Notes under the pieces: model-generated | Database searches by the model: none | Seen by the model: only the letters and a program-made list of their open reading frames with translations | Told to the model about the DNA's origin: nothing | Assembly: GCF_008795985.1 (NCBI RefSeq) | Contig: NZ_VMHP01000002.1 | Location: forward strand, 744,001-808,000 | From: Marinobacter halotolerans | GTDB lineage: Bacteria; Pseudomonadota; Gammaproteobacteria; Pseudomonadales; Oleiphilaceae | DNA length: 64,000 bases | Reading direction: 5' to 3' | Shown: one piece after another, positions 25,263-34,386 of the stretch | How the letters are laid out: every line of letters begins with the position of its first letter | Position numbering within the stretch: position 1 is the first letter of the stretch | Program-made: the position numbers and the translations under genes

Positions 25263-26595
25263 TACGCTGTCCAGGTACGTTTTTTACCCGCTCTGGGATT
25301 TAAAAGATCGAAGCAAGAGACTTGACCATTGGCGGGCGCTCGAGAAGCAGCAGTGGTGGAGCCCCAAAGCGGTATCCGAACTGCAGTGGGCGCGACTGCG
25401 AGCATTGGTTGCTCATGCAGGGAAGCACAGCCCGTTTTACCGTGATCTTTTTGCCCGCATCGAGTTTGATGGTGAGAACCTGTTTTCCACCCAGGCCTTT
25501 CAGCAATTGCCGGTGACCACCAAAGCCGATATCCGTAACGGAACTGATCGCTTTATTAGCGAAACTCACCAGAAAGATAGGCTCGTCATCGCCAAAACTG
25601 GTGGTTCTACAGGCGTGTCGCTGAATCTATATTTTGATGAGGAATGTCAGGAAAAGCGCAACGCAGCCCAACTTATGGCCGACCGCTGGGCTGGCTGGGA
25701 ACTCGGGATGAAAAAAGCGGCTGTCTGGGGAAATCCCCCTGTGCCGGCTACCATCAAACAAAAGCTTCGGCACCATTTGCTCGATCGGACAATTTATCTC
25801 GATACCATGGATCTAAATGATCAGAGCATGGGGGATTTTGTCGAGCTCTGGCGTAAAGAAAAGCCTCGTGCGGTCTTCGGTCATGCCCATTCGATCTATC
25901 TTTTTGCCCGCTATCTTCTGGATAACGACATTCGAACGCTTCGTCCGGATGGAATCGTAGCGACATCGATGATGTTGCTCGACCATGAGCGCACTGCTAT
26001 CGAGAAAGCGTTCGATTGTGCTGTCACCAATCGCTATGGCTGTGAAGAGGTTGGGTTGATTGCTTGTGAGTGCGAGCAACACTACGGAATGCACCTGAAT
26101 CTTCCTCATGCCTATGTCGAATTCCTGGACGAGAATAATGACCCGGTAAAACCGGGTGAGCCCGGTAAAATTGTGGTGACTGATCTGAACAATTACGCCA
26201 TGCCGCTAATTCGCTATCGCGTTGAGGATGTTGGCGTACCAAGCGATCGGGTGTGCAGCTGCGGCCGTGGTTTGCCATTGATGGAGCGACTGGAGGGCAG
26301 GGTGGCTGATTTCCTCGTCAAGCCAGGTGGTGGCCGGGTAGCGGGGATTTCCCTGGTTGAGCGAACGCTGACTAAGGTTCCCGGAGTCGAGCAGATGCAG
26401 CTCGTCCAGGAATCACTGGATAGGATCGAGATAAATCGTGTTAAGGGTCAGGATTACAGTAACCAAACCGACGAAGCCCTGATTCGGGAATTTCGTGACG
26501 TCTTTGATAGCAGCGTAGATCTGGTAATTAACGACGTTGACCGAATCGCCCAGGAAGCTTCCGGAAAATACCGCTTTTCGATTTGCAAGGTTTGA
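25255..26595 (+). CDS. CapK / phenylacetate-CoA ligase-like adenylating enzyme
   Basis: This is a 446-residue AMP-binding family protein. Seen are KTGGSTGVSLNLYFD (phosphate-binding loop, about 116-130), RYGCEEVGLIACEC (about 260) and the C-terminal PLIRYRVEDVG...RVCSCGRGLP(L/I)MERLEGR motif. Homologues called CapK occur in capsule loci and are thought to activate an acyl or other carboxylate group for transfer to the polysaccharide, though the substrate is not established. It overlaps the preceding GT4 gene. Confidence 0.88.
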   Translation: MLDTLSRYVFYPLWDLKDRSKRLDHWRALEKQQWWSPKAVSELQWARLRALVAHAGKHSPFYRDLFARIEFDGENLFSTQAFQQLPVTTKADIRNGTDRFISETHQKDRLVIAKTGGSTGVSLNLYFDEECQEKRNAAQLMADRWAGWELGMKKAAVWGNPPVPATIKQKLRHHLLDRTIYLDTMDLNDQSMGDFVELWRKEKPRAVFGHAHSIYLFARYLLDNDIRTLRPDGIVATSMMLLDHERTAIEKAFDCAVTNRYGCEEVGLIACECEQHYGMHLNLPHAYVEFLDENNDPVKPGEPGKIVVTDLNNYAMPLIRYRVEDVGVPSDRVCSCGRGLPLMERLEGRVADFLVKPGGGRVAGISLVERTLTKVPGVEQMQLVQESLDRIEINRVKGQDYSNQTDEALIREFRDVFDSSVDLVINDVDRIAQEASGKYRFSICKV

Positions 26596-26597
26596 GT

Positions 26598-27485
26598 ATG
26601 CAACAACCGCTCGTCAGCGTGGTGATCGCCACCTATAACATGGCCCAGTACCTGCCGGATGCTGTGGATTCGGTACTGGCCCAAAAGGACTGGGACAACC
26701 TTGAGGTAGTGATCGTTGATGACGGCTCTGCGGATGATACCGAAGACCGAATGACTCGCTTTAGCGAGGATAGTCGTGTTCGGTATATTCGCACCGAGAA
26801 TCGTGGGCAGCCCAAGGCCAAGAACCGTGGCATCTATGAGGCGCGAGGTGAGTTCATTGCCTTTTGTGACGCTGATGATATCTGGCAGCCTGATAAGCTC
26901 GCGATGCAGATGCCCGTGTTTCAGGATGAGGACGTAGGTGTTGTTTACAGCGAAGTTGCGTACATCAACCACAAGGGAAGCAGCATACCCAAGGAGCCAA
27001 GTACTGATCGGGAAAGTGGTTGGGTGACCTCTCATCTTGTTATCAGAAATTTTGTTCCTTTTGGCACCGCCGTGATGCGCCGAAGCTGTATTGAACGCCA
27101 GGGAACGTTCGACGAGGACCTTCCCATGGGCATTGACTGGGACCTGTGGCTCCGGTTCTCGGTGGCCTGGAAGTTTGTGTACGTTCCTGAGGTCACATAT
27201 CTGTACAGGATCTGGCCAGGCCAAATGTCAAAGAATTATAGGGGCCGCTACGACAATGCCTTCAAGATCCTGAATAAATTTCTGAAATCGAATCCAGGGG
27301 CGGTACCCTCTGCAATCGTCTCTCGTGCGTGGGCTGATATGTATGTTGGGCGGGCAATGTGTATAGCCCAGGCTGAGAGGAGCATTATTGAACCAATGCG
27401 AGACCTCATCCGCGGGCTTCGCTTTGATGTTACTTACTATCCGGCCTGGAAATCCCTGGCCAAGCTCTTTCTGCGCCGTGTGTAG
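26598..27485 (+). CDS. Glycosyltransferase family 2
   Basis: This 295-residue cytosolic GT-A enzyme has VSVVIATYNMAQYLPDAVDSVLAQ at its N-terminus, VIVDDGSADDTED (nucleotide site), NRGQPKAKNRGI, and FCDADDIWQPDKL with the DxD metal site near residue 96. An aromatic-rich acceptor region GIDWDLWLRFS follows. ATG at 26598 is chosen over a TTG 15 bp upstream, which lies inside the previous gene. Confidence 0.92.
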   Translation: MQQPLVSVVIATYNMAQYLPDAVDSVLAQKDWDNLEVVIVDDGSADDTEDRMTRFSEDSRVRYIRTENRGQPKAKNRGIYEARGEFIAFCDADDIWQPDKLAMQMPVFQDEDVGVVYSEVAYINHKGSSIPKEPSTDRESGWVTSHLVIRNFVPFGTAVMRRSCIERQGTFDEDLPMGIDWDLWLRFSVAWKFVYVPEVTYLYRIWPGQMSKNYRGRYDNAFKILNKFLKSNPGAVPSAIVSRAWADMYVGRAMCIAQAERSIIEPMRDLIRGLRFDVTYYPAWKSLAKLFLRRV

Positions 27486-27500
27486 CACCGGGATGTGTTG

Positions 27501-28484
27501 ATGACGCTAAATGATCTGATCTATCGCTTTGCTAGACCCCTTGGCGGGCTTCAGGTGGCGAAATATCTTGCCCGCCGGCACCCGCGTATTCTGATGTACC
27601 ACCGAATCTCACAGAACCCTGCAGATGGCGCAATTTGTGTTGATAATTTTCGCCAGCAAATGCAGACGATAAAGCGCGAACTCAACCCTATAAGCCTGGA
27701 TGAGTTGATATCTGCTCATCAGCAGGATGCTGTGCCGGATAACGCGGTGGTCATCACTTTTGACGATGGTTACGCTGATTTCTACGAACATGCCTTCCCG
27801 GTGCTGAAAAAAGAAGGCCTGCCCTCTACATTGTTTGTGACCACAGGCTTTGTAAATGGACAGCTTTGGCTTTGGCCTGATCGTCTTCGTTACTGTGTTG
27901 ACCAGACGACTTGTGACCACATCAGTGTCCCCGAGATCAATAAGACGATATCGATTTCAGGGAGTCGACATGAAGCCTGGAATACCCTGGCAGATCATTG
28001 TCTGGAACTGCCTGATCAGGAAAAGAACAATTTCATACAGAGAGTTGCGGACCAACTCCAGGTGGCATTGCCGGCCTCTGCTCCTGGCCGATATCAGGGG
28101 CTGAATTGGGACCAGGTGAGGGAAGTCAGTCGCGCGGGTATCGAAATTGGCAGCCACTCTGTCAGCCATCCGATTCTGACAAGCCTTGATCCGACAGAAC
28201 TGGAAAATGAACTGGTTATGTCCCGCGAGACCATAGAGCGAGAGATCGGCCAGCGTGTGAAGGCTTTCTGCTATCCGAACGGCCAGCCGATAGACTTTAA
28301 TGAACGGGTAAAGTCTGCGGTCCGTGCGGCTGGTTACGAATACGCCCTGGCTGCTTTTCCAGGCCGTGAAACCTTGAAAGACCCTTGGGCTATTCACCGG
28401 TATCCAGGCAGTATTTCTACCTCGATGTTCGAGAAAACCGTTTATGGCTTTAGTTACCTCAGGCTTCAGTACCATGCGTCCTGA
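27501..28484 (+). CDS. Polysaccharide deacetylase (NodB fold)
   Basis: The protein of about 327 residues is a second deacetylase in the locus, of the classical type: VVITFDDGYADFYEHAFPVLKKEGLPSTLFV (motif 1 with TFDDG), GIEIGSHSVSHPILTSL (motif 2 SHxxxH), and FCYPNGQPIDF (motif 3). No strong signal peptide is visible. Alternative in-frame starts GTG 27495 and TTG 27498 exist; ATG 27501 is the most likely, 8 bp after CGGGA. Its 3' end overlaps the next gene. Confidence 0.9.
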   Translation: MTLNDLIYRFARPLGGLQVAKYLARRHPRILMYHRISQNPADGAICVDNFRQQMQTIKRELNPISLDELISAHQQDAVPDNAVVITFDDGYADFYEHAFPVLKKEGLPSTLFVTTGFVNGQLWLWPDRLRYCVDQTTCDHISVPEINKTISISGSRHEAWNTLADHCLELPDQEKNNFIQRVADQLQVALPASAPGRYQGLNWDQVREVSRAGIEIGSHSVSHPILTSLDPTELENELVMSRETIEREIGQRVKAFCYPNGQPIDFNERVKSAVRAAGYEYALAAFPGRETLKDPWAIHRYPGSISTSMFEKTVYGFSYLRLQYHAS

Positions 28485-29619
28485 GCTGAAAGGGCTAAAG
28501 GTGCTTCACCTGATCGACAGCGGGGGGCTATATGGCGCCGAAAAGATGCTTCTGGCCCTCGCAAAAGAACAGATTCGCCAAGGGTTTGAGCCTATGATTC
28601 TGAGTGCCGGCGAGCATGGAGTCAATGAAAAGCCCCTGGAGGCTGAAGCTAAACGGCTTAACATACCGGTGATGCCCTTCCGTATGAAGCCGGGTCTCAA
28701 TTTCAAACAGGCTTGGAAAATATTGAGGTGGGCACGGGAGCAACGCTACCAACTTCTCCATTCACATGGTTTCAAATTTAATGTCCTTCTTGGGATGTTC
28801 CCAAGAAACATTAGCCGCATTCCAATAGTCACCACCCTACACGGATACGTTCATGCTCCTCGATTTTCAAATCTCTGGCTCTATCAGCAAGTCGATCAAC
28901 TCGCTATCCGTCGCATGAAGGGCGTAGTACTTGTCGGAGCGGCAATGAAGAAGGAATTCCCCGGTAAACTGTCTAGTGGCCATGCCGTGGTTATCCCAAA
29001 TGGGTTGGATCTTTCAGCACTTGAGATGTCATCGCTTGCTTTGATGGATGAACCATTCAAATCTTTTTTCGCAAGCCATGAACCCGTTATTCTTGGAATC
29101 GGCCGGCTTTCCAAAGAGAAAGGGTTTGATAGATTAATTTCAGCATTCTCTGAGTTCAAAAAGGACTTCCCGAGATCTGGACTAGTTATTGTTGGTGAAG
29201 GTGGATGCCGGCAACAACTTGAAGAATTAGTGAGCCAGTTAAGCGTAGAAGAAGATGTGCTTATGCCTGGTTACTGTAGCTATGTCCCAGTTCTCTTGAG
29301 ACATTCGCAGGCACTAGTTATGCCTTCCCTATCGGAAGGACTGCCAATAACTCTCCTTGAAGCCATGTCGTTAAAAGTCCCAGTGGTTGCGTCTGCGGTT
29401 GGAGAAATACCAAGGGTTTTGAGTGATGGAGAGGGCGGTACTTTACTAGGCAATATTGAGCCCGATACAATTTCTAAGGCAATTAAAAATATAATAGCCA
29501 ATAAAACAAATTCTTGCAGACAAATAAAAATATCACATGAGGTGGTAAATAAAAAATATTCATCCGTTGCTATGTCCCGCAATTATTTGGAATTTTATAA
29601 AAAAGTTCTTGCTTTTTAA
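28474..29619 (+). CDS. Glycosyltransferase family 4
   Basis: This GT-B enzyme has about 381 residues: LHLIDSGGLYGAEKMLLALAKEQ (acceptor-side glycine loop), LHSHGFKFNVLLG, ILGIGRLSKEKGFDRLISAF (hinge), VIVGEGGCRQQLEELV and MPSLSEGLPITLLEAMSLKVPVVASAVGEIPRVLSDGEGG (donor E-x7-E). The start at 28474 is preferred; an in-frame ATG at 28444 lies deeper in the upstream gene. The 3' third becomes strikingly AT-rich, the edge of a low-GC patch. Confidence 0.92.
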   Translation: MRPELKGLKVLHLIDSGGLYGAEKMLLALAKEQIRQGFEPMILSAGEHGVNEKPLEAEAKRLNIPVMPFRMKPGLNFKQAWKILRWAREQRYQLLHSHGFKFNVLLGMFPRNISRIPIVTTLHGYVHAPRFSNLWLYQQVDQLAIRRMKGVVLVGAAMKKEFPGKLSSGHAVVIPNGLDLSALEMSSLALMDEPFKSFFASHEPVILGIGRLSKEKGFDRLISAFSEFKKDFPRSGLVIVGEGGCRQQLEELVSQLSVEEDVLMPGYCSYVPVLLRHSQALVMPSLSEGLPITLLEAMSLKVPVVASAVGEIPRVLSDGEGGTLLGNIEPDTISKAIKNIIANKTNSCRQIKISHEVVNKKYSSVAMSRNYLEFYKKVLAF

Positions 29620-29692
29620 AATAAACAGAGAACTTTTCTAATTCTTTTTACAGCCTTAATTCAAAGCATTCCCGACTGTATTAAAATATTTA

Positions 29693-29698
29693 TATAAT
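29693..29698 (+). promoter_or_regulatory. Possible -10 element before AT-rich glycosyltransferase gene
   Basis: TATAAT occurs in the 118-bp AT-rich gap 29620-29737, 40 bp before the ATG at 29738. No matching -35 at 16-18 bp is seen, so this is tentative. Confidence 0.25.
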
Positions 29699-29737
29699 AA
29701 CGTTACAACTATTTTCATTTTCTATTGGAGGCGTTAA

Positions 29738-30703
29738 ATGAGAAAGGGTGGAGTATTTATAAGTTGGGAAACGCATACTCGTAGTAGAACTATTTCAAAA
29801 AAACTTAATGTTAGATTATTTGAAATAGTTGTTCCTGGAAACCTCTTCAAGCGATATTTGGTTTCTACTTTTAAGACTTGTTTTATCATTCGACGTTCTG
29901 ATCCATCAGTGATAATAATACAAAATCCGTCAATTGTTCTGGCACTAATCACGTTGCTCTTCTTCTCTCGAAACCGAAAGATAGTTATGGATGCACATAA
30001 TTCTGCCGTTTATCCGATGGAAGGCCGAAATAAATTTCTTAATGGGTTTGCACAATTTCTTCTGCGTCAGAGTGATCTCGTTATAGTGACTAACCACGCT
30101 TTATACGATACGCTTTTCACTCTTGGGGCTAAACCATTTGTACTATCAGATCCGATACCAACACCGCCTATTGGAAATAGAAAAATCATTGATATAAACC
30201 CCGAGATACCCGAGGTTGTTTTTATATGCACTTGGGCGCCAGATGAGCCCTACTTGGAGTTTTTAGGAGCGGCTAAGTTACTGGAAAATGAGTCGATATC
30301 GATAAAAGTCACGGGCAGACCGCCAGAAATCATCAAAAATAAATCGATGCCAAGCAATCTAAAGCTAATGGGATTTGTATCTGATCGTGACTACTGGGAA
30401 CTTTTAACCAATGCTGCAGTCGTAGTCGACCTTACCACTCGTGAAAATTGCCTGGTCTGTGGGGCTTATGAGGCCGCAGCTGTTGGCGCGCCTTGTGTAG
30501 TCAGCAATACTCTTGCTACCAGGGAAACGTTCACGAGTGGATACGTATGTGTTGAGAACAAAGCCAATGACATCGCTGAAGGGATCCTGTTCGCTTTGGT
30601 GAATCAAAGAGAACTTAGAAATGCTGTCGCCGATTTTAAGGCGAGCTATACGTCCATTATCCGTCAAAAAGTTGACGAATTGAGTGGCGAACTTGGAATC
30701 TAG
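29738..30703 (+). CDS. Putative GT-B glycosyltransferase, AT-rich
   Basis: The 321-residue protein is likely a sugar transferase: MDAHNSAVYPMEGRNKFLNGFAQFLLRQSDLVIVTNHAL resembles the acceptor domain of GT-B enzymes, and LMGFVSDRDYWELLTNAAVVVDLTTRENCLVCGAYEAAAVGAPCVVSNT resembles the donor domain with the Glu in GAYEAAAVG. TTGGAGG stands before the ATG. Base composition is clearly more AT-rich than the core operon, suggesting recent acquisition. Confidence 0.78.
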   Translation: MRKGGVFISWETHTRSRTISKKLNVRLFEIVVPGNLFKRYLVSTFKTCFIIRRSDPSVIIIQNPSIVLALITLLFFSRNRKIVMDAHNSAVYPMEGRNKFLNGFAQFLLRQSDLVIVTNHALYDTLFTLGAKPFVLSDPIPTPPIGNRKIIDINPEIPEVVFICTWAPDEPYLEFLGAAKLLENESISIKVTGRPPEIIKNKSMPSNLKLMGFVSDRDYWELLTNAAVVVDLTTRENCLVCGAYEAAAVGAPCVVSNTLATRETFTSGYVCVENKANDIAEGILFALVNQRELRNAVADFKASYTSIIRQKVDELSGELGI

Positions 30704-30788
30704 ATCCTTGTAGACCCCCGTCGCTTTATAAGATCATTCGTAAATTGAGAGTGGTTTGGAGAGGTCTACTGTGGACGGGAGTGAATTG

Positions 30789-31883
30789 ATGTTGAATAAA
30801 TGCTTTTACGATATACCTATTTGTTTAGCGATTGCTTGCCTTCCCTCGCTAGTGTTGGCTCAGCCTGTCGTAAGTGGGATGGAAGGGACGGTCGCAGACG
30901 GCCAAACACTGACGATTTCTGGCCAAGGATTTGGCGAGTTTAATGGTCGCATCGTTTCATGGGATGACTTTGAAAATCAAGCGATCGGAAATACGGTTCA
31001 CGGAAGCAAATCGAAGATCGGAGCTGGCTGGTCAACTCAATTTGGCTATCAAGGAGATGCCATAGTTTTTGACAATACACATTCGGTCAGCGGTAACAAA
31101 TCCGTTAAAATCGAATGGGGATTGGAGCCCGGCTCAACTATGAAAGGGTTTGGTTGGTCGAACCAAGGACCAATAACGAACATCTACATAAGTTATTGGC
31201 GGTTTATGCAAGGGGACTATAGTGCTGCTGACGGTGATAATCACAAGCAGTTTTATTTATTCGGCACAAATGACGGGTGGCCTCAGTTTATGCCCCTGAT
31301 TCCTGCCAGACAGACGTACTGGGGAATTTATAACAATTCTGGGCAATTTTCTTCCCGAGCAAGCGGAATAAGGGAGAAGAATACTGAAAATTGGGTTTAT
31401 TCAAACACCATCAATGAGTTTCAACGTTGGGAGTGGCACATTGAGTTGAATGCGCCAGCAGATGCTTACAATGATTCTGTAAGGGGGTGGATGGATGGTG
31501 TGCTTGGTTTTAACTTTGATGACTATCGGACTGGACGTGTTGACGGAGCGTTCGATGACTTTCGCCTTGGGCACATGGCGATGGGTTTCATGGATACAGC
31601 AAAAGCGTGGTTTGACGATTTATACGTAGCGACTACCCCGGCCCGAGTCGAAATCTGTGCCGTTGATGTTTGGGAGAACTGTGGGAAAACAAAGGTGCTA
31701 CAAGTTGTTGATCCTGCTAAATGGAGTCCGAGCACAATAACCATTGAAATTCGCGGATCTGAGAGATTCTCCGGACAGAATGGATTTGCGTATGTCGTGG
31801 ATTCAGAGGGTAATGTGTCCGAGCCTTACAGTCTCAGATCAGGTGTCGCGCCACAGCCACCTTCAGCACTGAAGGTTAATTGA
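30789..31883 (+). CDS. Secreted protein with TIG-like and lectin/lyase-like domains
   Basis: The 364-residue protein starts with a Sec signal (MLNKCFYDIPICLAIACLPSLVLAQ). Residues about 28-60 (SGMEGTVADGQTLTISGQGFGEFNGRIVSWDDFE) look like an IPT/TIG immunoglobulin-type repeat, and the following 230 residues form a concanavalin-like beta-sandwich candidate (GWSNQGPITNIYISYWRFMQGDY, EFQRWEWHIELNAP, DDFRLGHMAMGFMDTAKAWFDDLYVA), seen in carbohydrate-binding or polysaccharide-lyase-like proteins. No catalytic residues can be assigned and there is no PEP-CTERM tail. Possibly binds or trims the exopolysaccharide. Start at 30789 after GGGAGTG. Confidence 0.75.
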   Translation: MLNKCFYDIPICLAIACLPSLVLAQPVVSGMEGTVADGQTLTISGQGFGEFNGRIVSWDDFENQAIGNTVHGSKSKIGAGWSTQFGYQGDAIVFDNTHSVSGNKSVKIEWGLEPGSTMKGFGWSNQGPITNIYISYWRFMQGDYSAADGDNHKQFYLFGTNDGWPQFMPLIPARQTYWGIYNNSGQFSSRASGIREKNTENWVYSNTINEFQRWEWHIELNAPADAYNDSVRGWMDGVLGFNFDDYRTGRVDGAFDDFRLGHMAMGFMDTAKAWFDDLYVATTPARVEICAVDVWENCGKTKVLQVVDPAKWSPSTITIEIRGSERFSGQNGFAYVVDSEGNVSEPYSLRSGVAPQPPSALKVN

Positions 31884-32022
31884 CTGGCTCGTTAATTACG
31901 CTTTTGCTGGTAAGTAAAAAACAATTTTTTCGATTGAGCGGGCGGGCCGCTATACCTCGTTCCTGCTATTAGTTCAGCAAGCGGAGAAGAATCTCGCTCT
32001 CTCCTTGCTGGACAAATAAGCG

Positions 32023-33387
32023 CTACTGGGTCGATGTATGTGGCGATAACTCTCTGCCGGGTTCTGTTTTTTTGCCTGAAAGCACGGTGTAAGAAGATTT
32101 TCTGTTCTCTTCTGTAATTCGCCAAAGAGATATTGTGATACCTGCAGCGAACCACCAATAGATCTCGTAGGTGTCCATTCCGAATAGTCCGAGGAAAAGC
32201 CTTGCAAATATGAATGCGACAACAGCTTTGGAGCATGCGCGGACAAATTGACTACTTCCGTCCTCAAAATCGGGTGACGTGGTGACATGCGTTTGGATAG
32301 TCCGATTGGTACGAATAATAACCATTAAAAAATAGCCAAACGCGATAACTCCTATGATGCTTAGGTTAGTTAGAAGCTCTAGGTACAGATTGTGAGTATC
32401 TTGCATTCGACCAAACATTTCGGCGCGAACGCTTGGAAATGCCGACACACCTATGCCCCATGGATGGCTAACAAAAACAGCAACCGCATCTTTAAGTATT
32501 TGGATGCGTTTCTCGGCAGATGCGCCCTGTTCTTCCTGAAGGGTAAAGATTGACTCAAATCGGGTGATGTATTCGGGTGGAAGAAAGGAAATTGCAATTG
32601 GTGCAGCAACCATTAGAATCGCAAGAAGCTTCAGTTTTCCAGTTCCTTTCTTTTCCCACCAGAAATAGGCGATAAGCAGCCCAGTGGCCACATAGCCTGT
32701 CCGAGATCCTGTGAACACAATTATGATGGTGCAGCCCACAAGAAGCCCGGCAAGAGCCAGTTTCTGCAGTTTGTTGGCGACGGGAAAGAGATAATAAATA
32801 AATGGCAGGCACCCTACGGCCATGCCACTGAAGGAATTTGGGTGAGCATATAGCCCTGTTGACCCATGCAACCGCGGTATACCCTGATTCATCCACACCA
32901 TTGAACCGGATAGCCATCCAACGAATCCCTCCTGCCCAAGTTTCAGCATAGCGAGAAGAAAGGCACCGACAGCCATTTTCAGAGCCCAGGGCGTTCGAAT
33001 GAAGGCGGCAAAGAAGAGTGCGAGCATCGAGAATTTGACGACCCGCTCGTAGAAAACCGTCCAGGACTGTGAGTGGTCATAAGAAAAAATTGTGTAGAAA
33101 GCCAGAACACCAAAAAAGAAGCAGATTGGCTTTTTCAGCGGTGTTGGTGAAAGCCGTTCGTTCAGTAGACGGATTACCGCGCAGACAATCAGGAAAGTGC
33201 CGAGCAAGAATTCGAAACGGATTGCCCCGAGTATGCTGACCCGATGACCGAGCTGGAGGTACCACGCGAAAACGAAAACGCAGGTACAGATTACTAGGAA
33301 TCTGCTTTCCTTTGCGTGATGATTGAGAGCGCTGTTACCACTTTTTATGGCAGCGCCACGATAATTGTTGGCAGGTGGCATAGTCAT
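32023..33387 (-). CDS. O-antigen ligase/polymerase family membrane protein (Wzy/WaaL-like)
   Basis: The 454-residue protein has about 11-12 hydrophobic helices and the O-antigen ligase-type region: a large periplasmic loop containing AVAVFVSHPWGIGVSAFPSVRAEMFGRMQDTHNLYLELLTNLSIIG, where H and R residues of the family motif (HN-x-YLE) lie. In XrtA loci this type is the likely polymerase (or ligase) of exopolysaccharide repeat units on the periplasmic side. It is on the opposite strand to the preceding genes and convergent with the secreted protein gene. Confidence 0.88.
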   Translation of the reverse strand: MTMPPANNYRGAAIKSGNSALNHHAKESRFLVICTCVFVFAWYLQLGHRVSILGAIRFEFLLGTFLIVCAVIRLLNERLSPTPLKKPICFFFGVLAFYTIFSYDHSQSWTVFYERVVKFSMLALFFAAFIRTPWALKMAVGAFLLAMLKLGQEGFVGWLSGSMVWMNQGIPRLHGSTGLYAHPNSFSGMAVGCLPFIYYLFPVANKLQKLALAGLLVGCTIIIVFTGSRTGYVATGLLIAYFWWEKKGTGKLKLLAILMVAAPIAISFLPPEYITRFESIFTLQEEQGASAEKRIQILKDAVAVFVSHPWGIGVSAFPSVRAEMFGRMQDTHNLYLELLTNLSIIGVIAFGYFLMVIIRTNRTIQTHVTTSPDFEDGSSQFVRACSKAVVAFIFARLFLGLFGMDTYEIYWWFAAGITISLWRITEENRKSSYTVLSGKKTEPGRELSPHTSTQ

Positions 33388-33412
33388 TGACGCTCGCTAT
33401 TCAAGTCGAGTC

Positions 33413-34159
33413 TCAAGAGAGATCCCGTTTTGGAAGCAAGCGGTGCCTGAGCGCCTGAAGCTTGGAGCCGTTATAATTTCTCCAAAACCAGGCCATTAAC
33501 CGCAGGTAGTTCTTTTTGGGATGCCAGATAAAAATGGGGATTAGCTGTCGAGAGATGGCGCATTCCATTTTTTGATAGGGAGTGAGTTCCGGAAATACGC
33601 TCTCCAGGAAGTCATTCACTTTTACATCCAGTACTAGATGGGTTCTGGGTTCATCTCCATCGTTACGGACATAATGCTTCTTGGAGAAGTTAACGTAGTA
33701 GAGGCGCCCCTCCTTAAGGTGATAGTTATTTCCATTAACAATGAATTTTACTTTGTCGTTGGTCACTATCGGAATATGAAGCCGGACTTGCCCGAAAGCG
33801 TAATCGGACACTTCGCTGTAAGTGTCCCTATGTTCTTTGATGATGCTGCCAGGCATCAGTTTCATGATCCTGATTCTGCCGTGGGGGCAATCGAACGCAT
33901 CCAAAATCTCGTTGAAATAGGGCAATTTTTCTACGTAACGCGTGCGCTTGTATTCGCCCCACTTACCTATTCGTTGCGATTCCGCACCGTCAGCGCTTCC
34001 GTCATGAGATACAAGGGGGATTGTGGTCCATCCGTCGGCAAGAGCTTCATCGTAGTGGGAAAGCCAGTTTTCGTTCTCCAGTTCCTGGAGCTCTTTTCGC
34101 ATGCGCTCCACATCAAACTTCATTGGAAATCGATCGGTTAAGTCGTAATGCTCGAACAT
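33413..34159 (-). CDS. Aspartyl/asparaginyl beta-hydroxylase-like dioxygenase
   Basis: The 248-residue protein belongs to the Fe(II)/2-oxoglutarate AspH family. The facial triad is visible as H110-x-D112 (IIKEHRDTYSE) and H162 (KKHYVRNDGDEPRTHLVLD). It begins at 34159 because GGGAGGG lies 5 bp upstream; the longer in-frame extension has no support. It lies in tandem just upstream of the polymerase gene on the same strand (25-bp gap). The hydroxylated substrate is unknown; it could be a protein, lipid or sugar-linked group. Confidence 0.85.
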   Translation of the reverse strand: MFEHYDLTDRFPMKFDVERMRKELQELENENWLSHYDEALADGWTTIPLVSHDGSADGAESQRIGKWGEYKRTRYVEKLPYFNEILDAFDCPHGRIRIMKLMPGSIIKEHRDTYSEVSDYAFGQVRLHIPIVTNDKVKFIVNGNNYHLKEGRLYYVNFSKKHYVRNDGDEPRTHLVLDVKVNDFLESVFPELTPYQKMECAISRQLIPIFIWHPKKNYLRLMAWFWRNYNGSKLQALRHRLLPKRDLS

Positions 34160-34356
34160 GGTTCCCTCCCTCAATATTTCAGGCCAAGTCCCCCAAGTGG
34201 GTAGCGCACAGCCGAACGATTTGATTATGTGCCAGGCCGAGATTGCAACGTCTAATTGCTGTATTCTAGCGCCATTAGCTGGGGTATGACAGCCTATAGA
34301 GCCGCCAGATTTCATCGGTTTCTAATATCAGAGCTTAAATTTTTTACCAGGGATTT

Positions 34357-34377
34357 TTTACCTTTCAGAAGGGTAAA
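34357..34377 (+). promoter_or_regulatory. Hairpin overlapping the leader of the GNAT-like gene
   Basis: TTTACC (34357-34362) and GGTAAA (34372-34377) are complementary and directly abut the AGAGGTG ribosome site of the next gene. ATTTTTTACC is also directly repeated just upstream. It could modulate translation; no T-run in the gene's own direction. Confidence 0.25.
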
Positions 34378-34386
34378 GAGGTGTAA

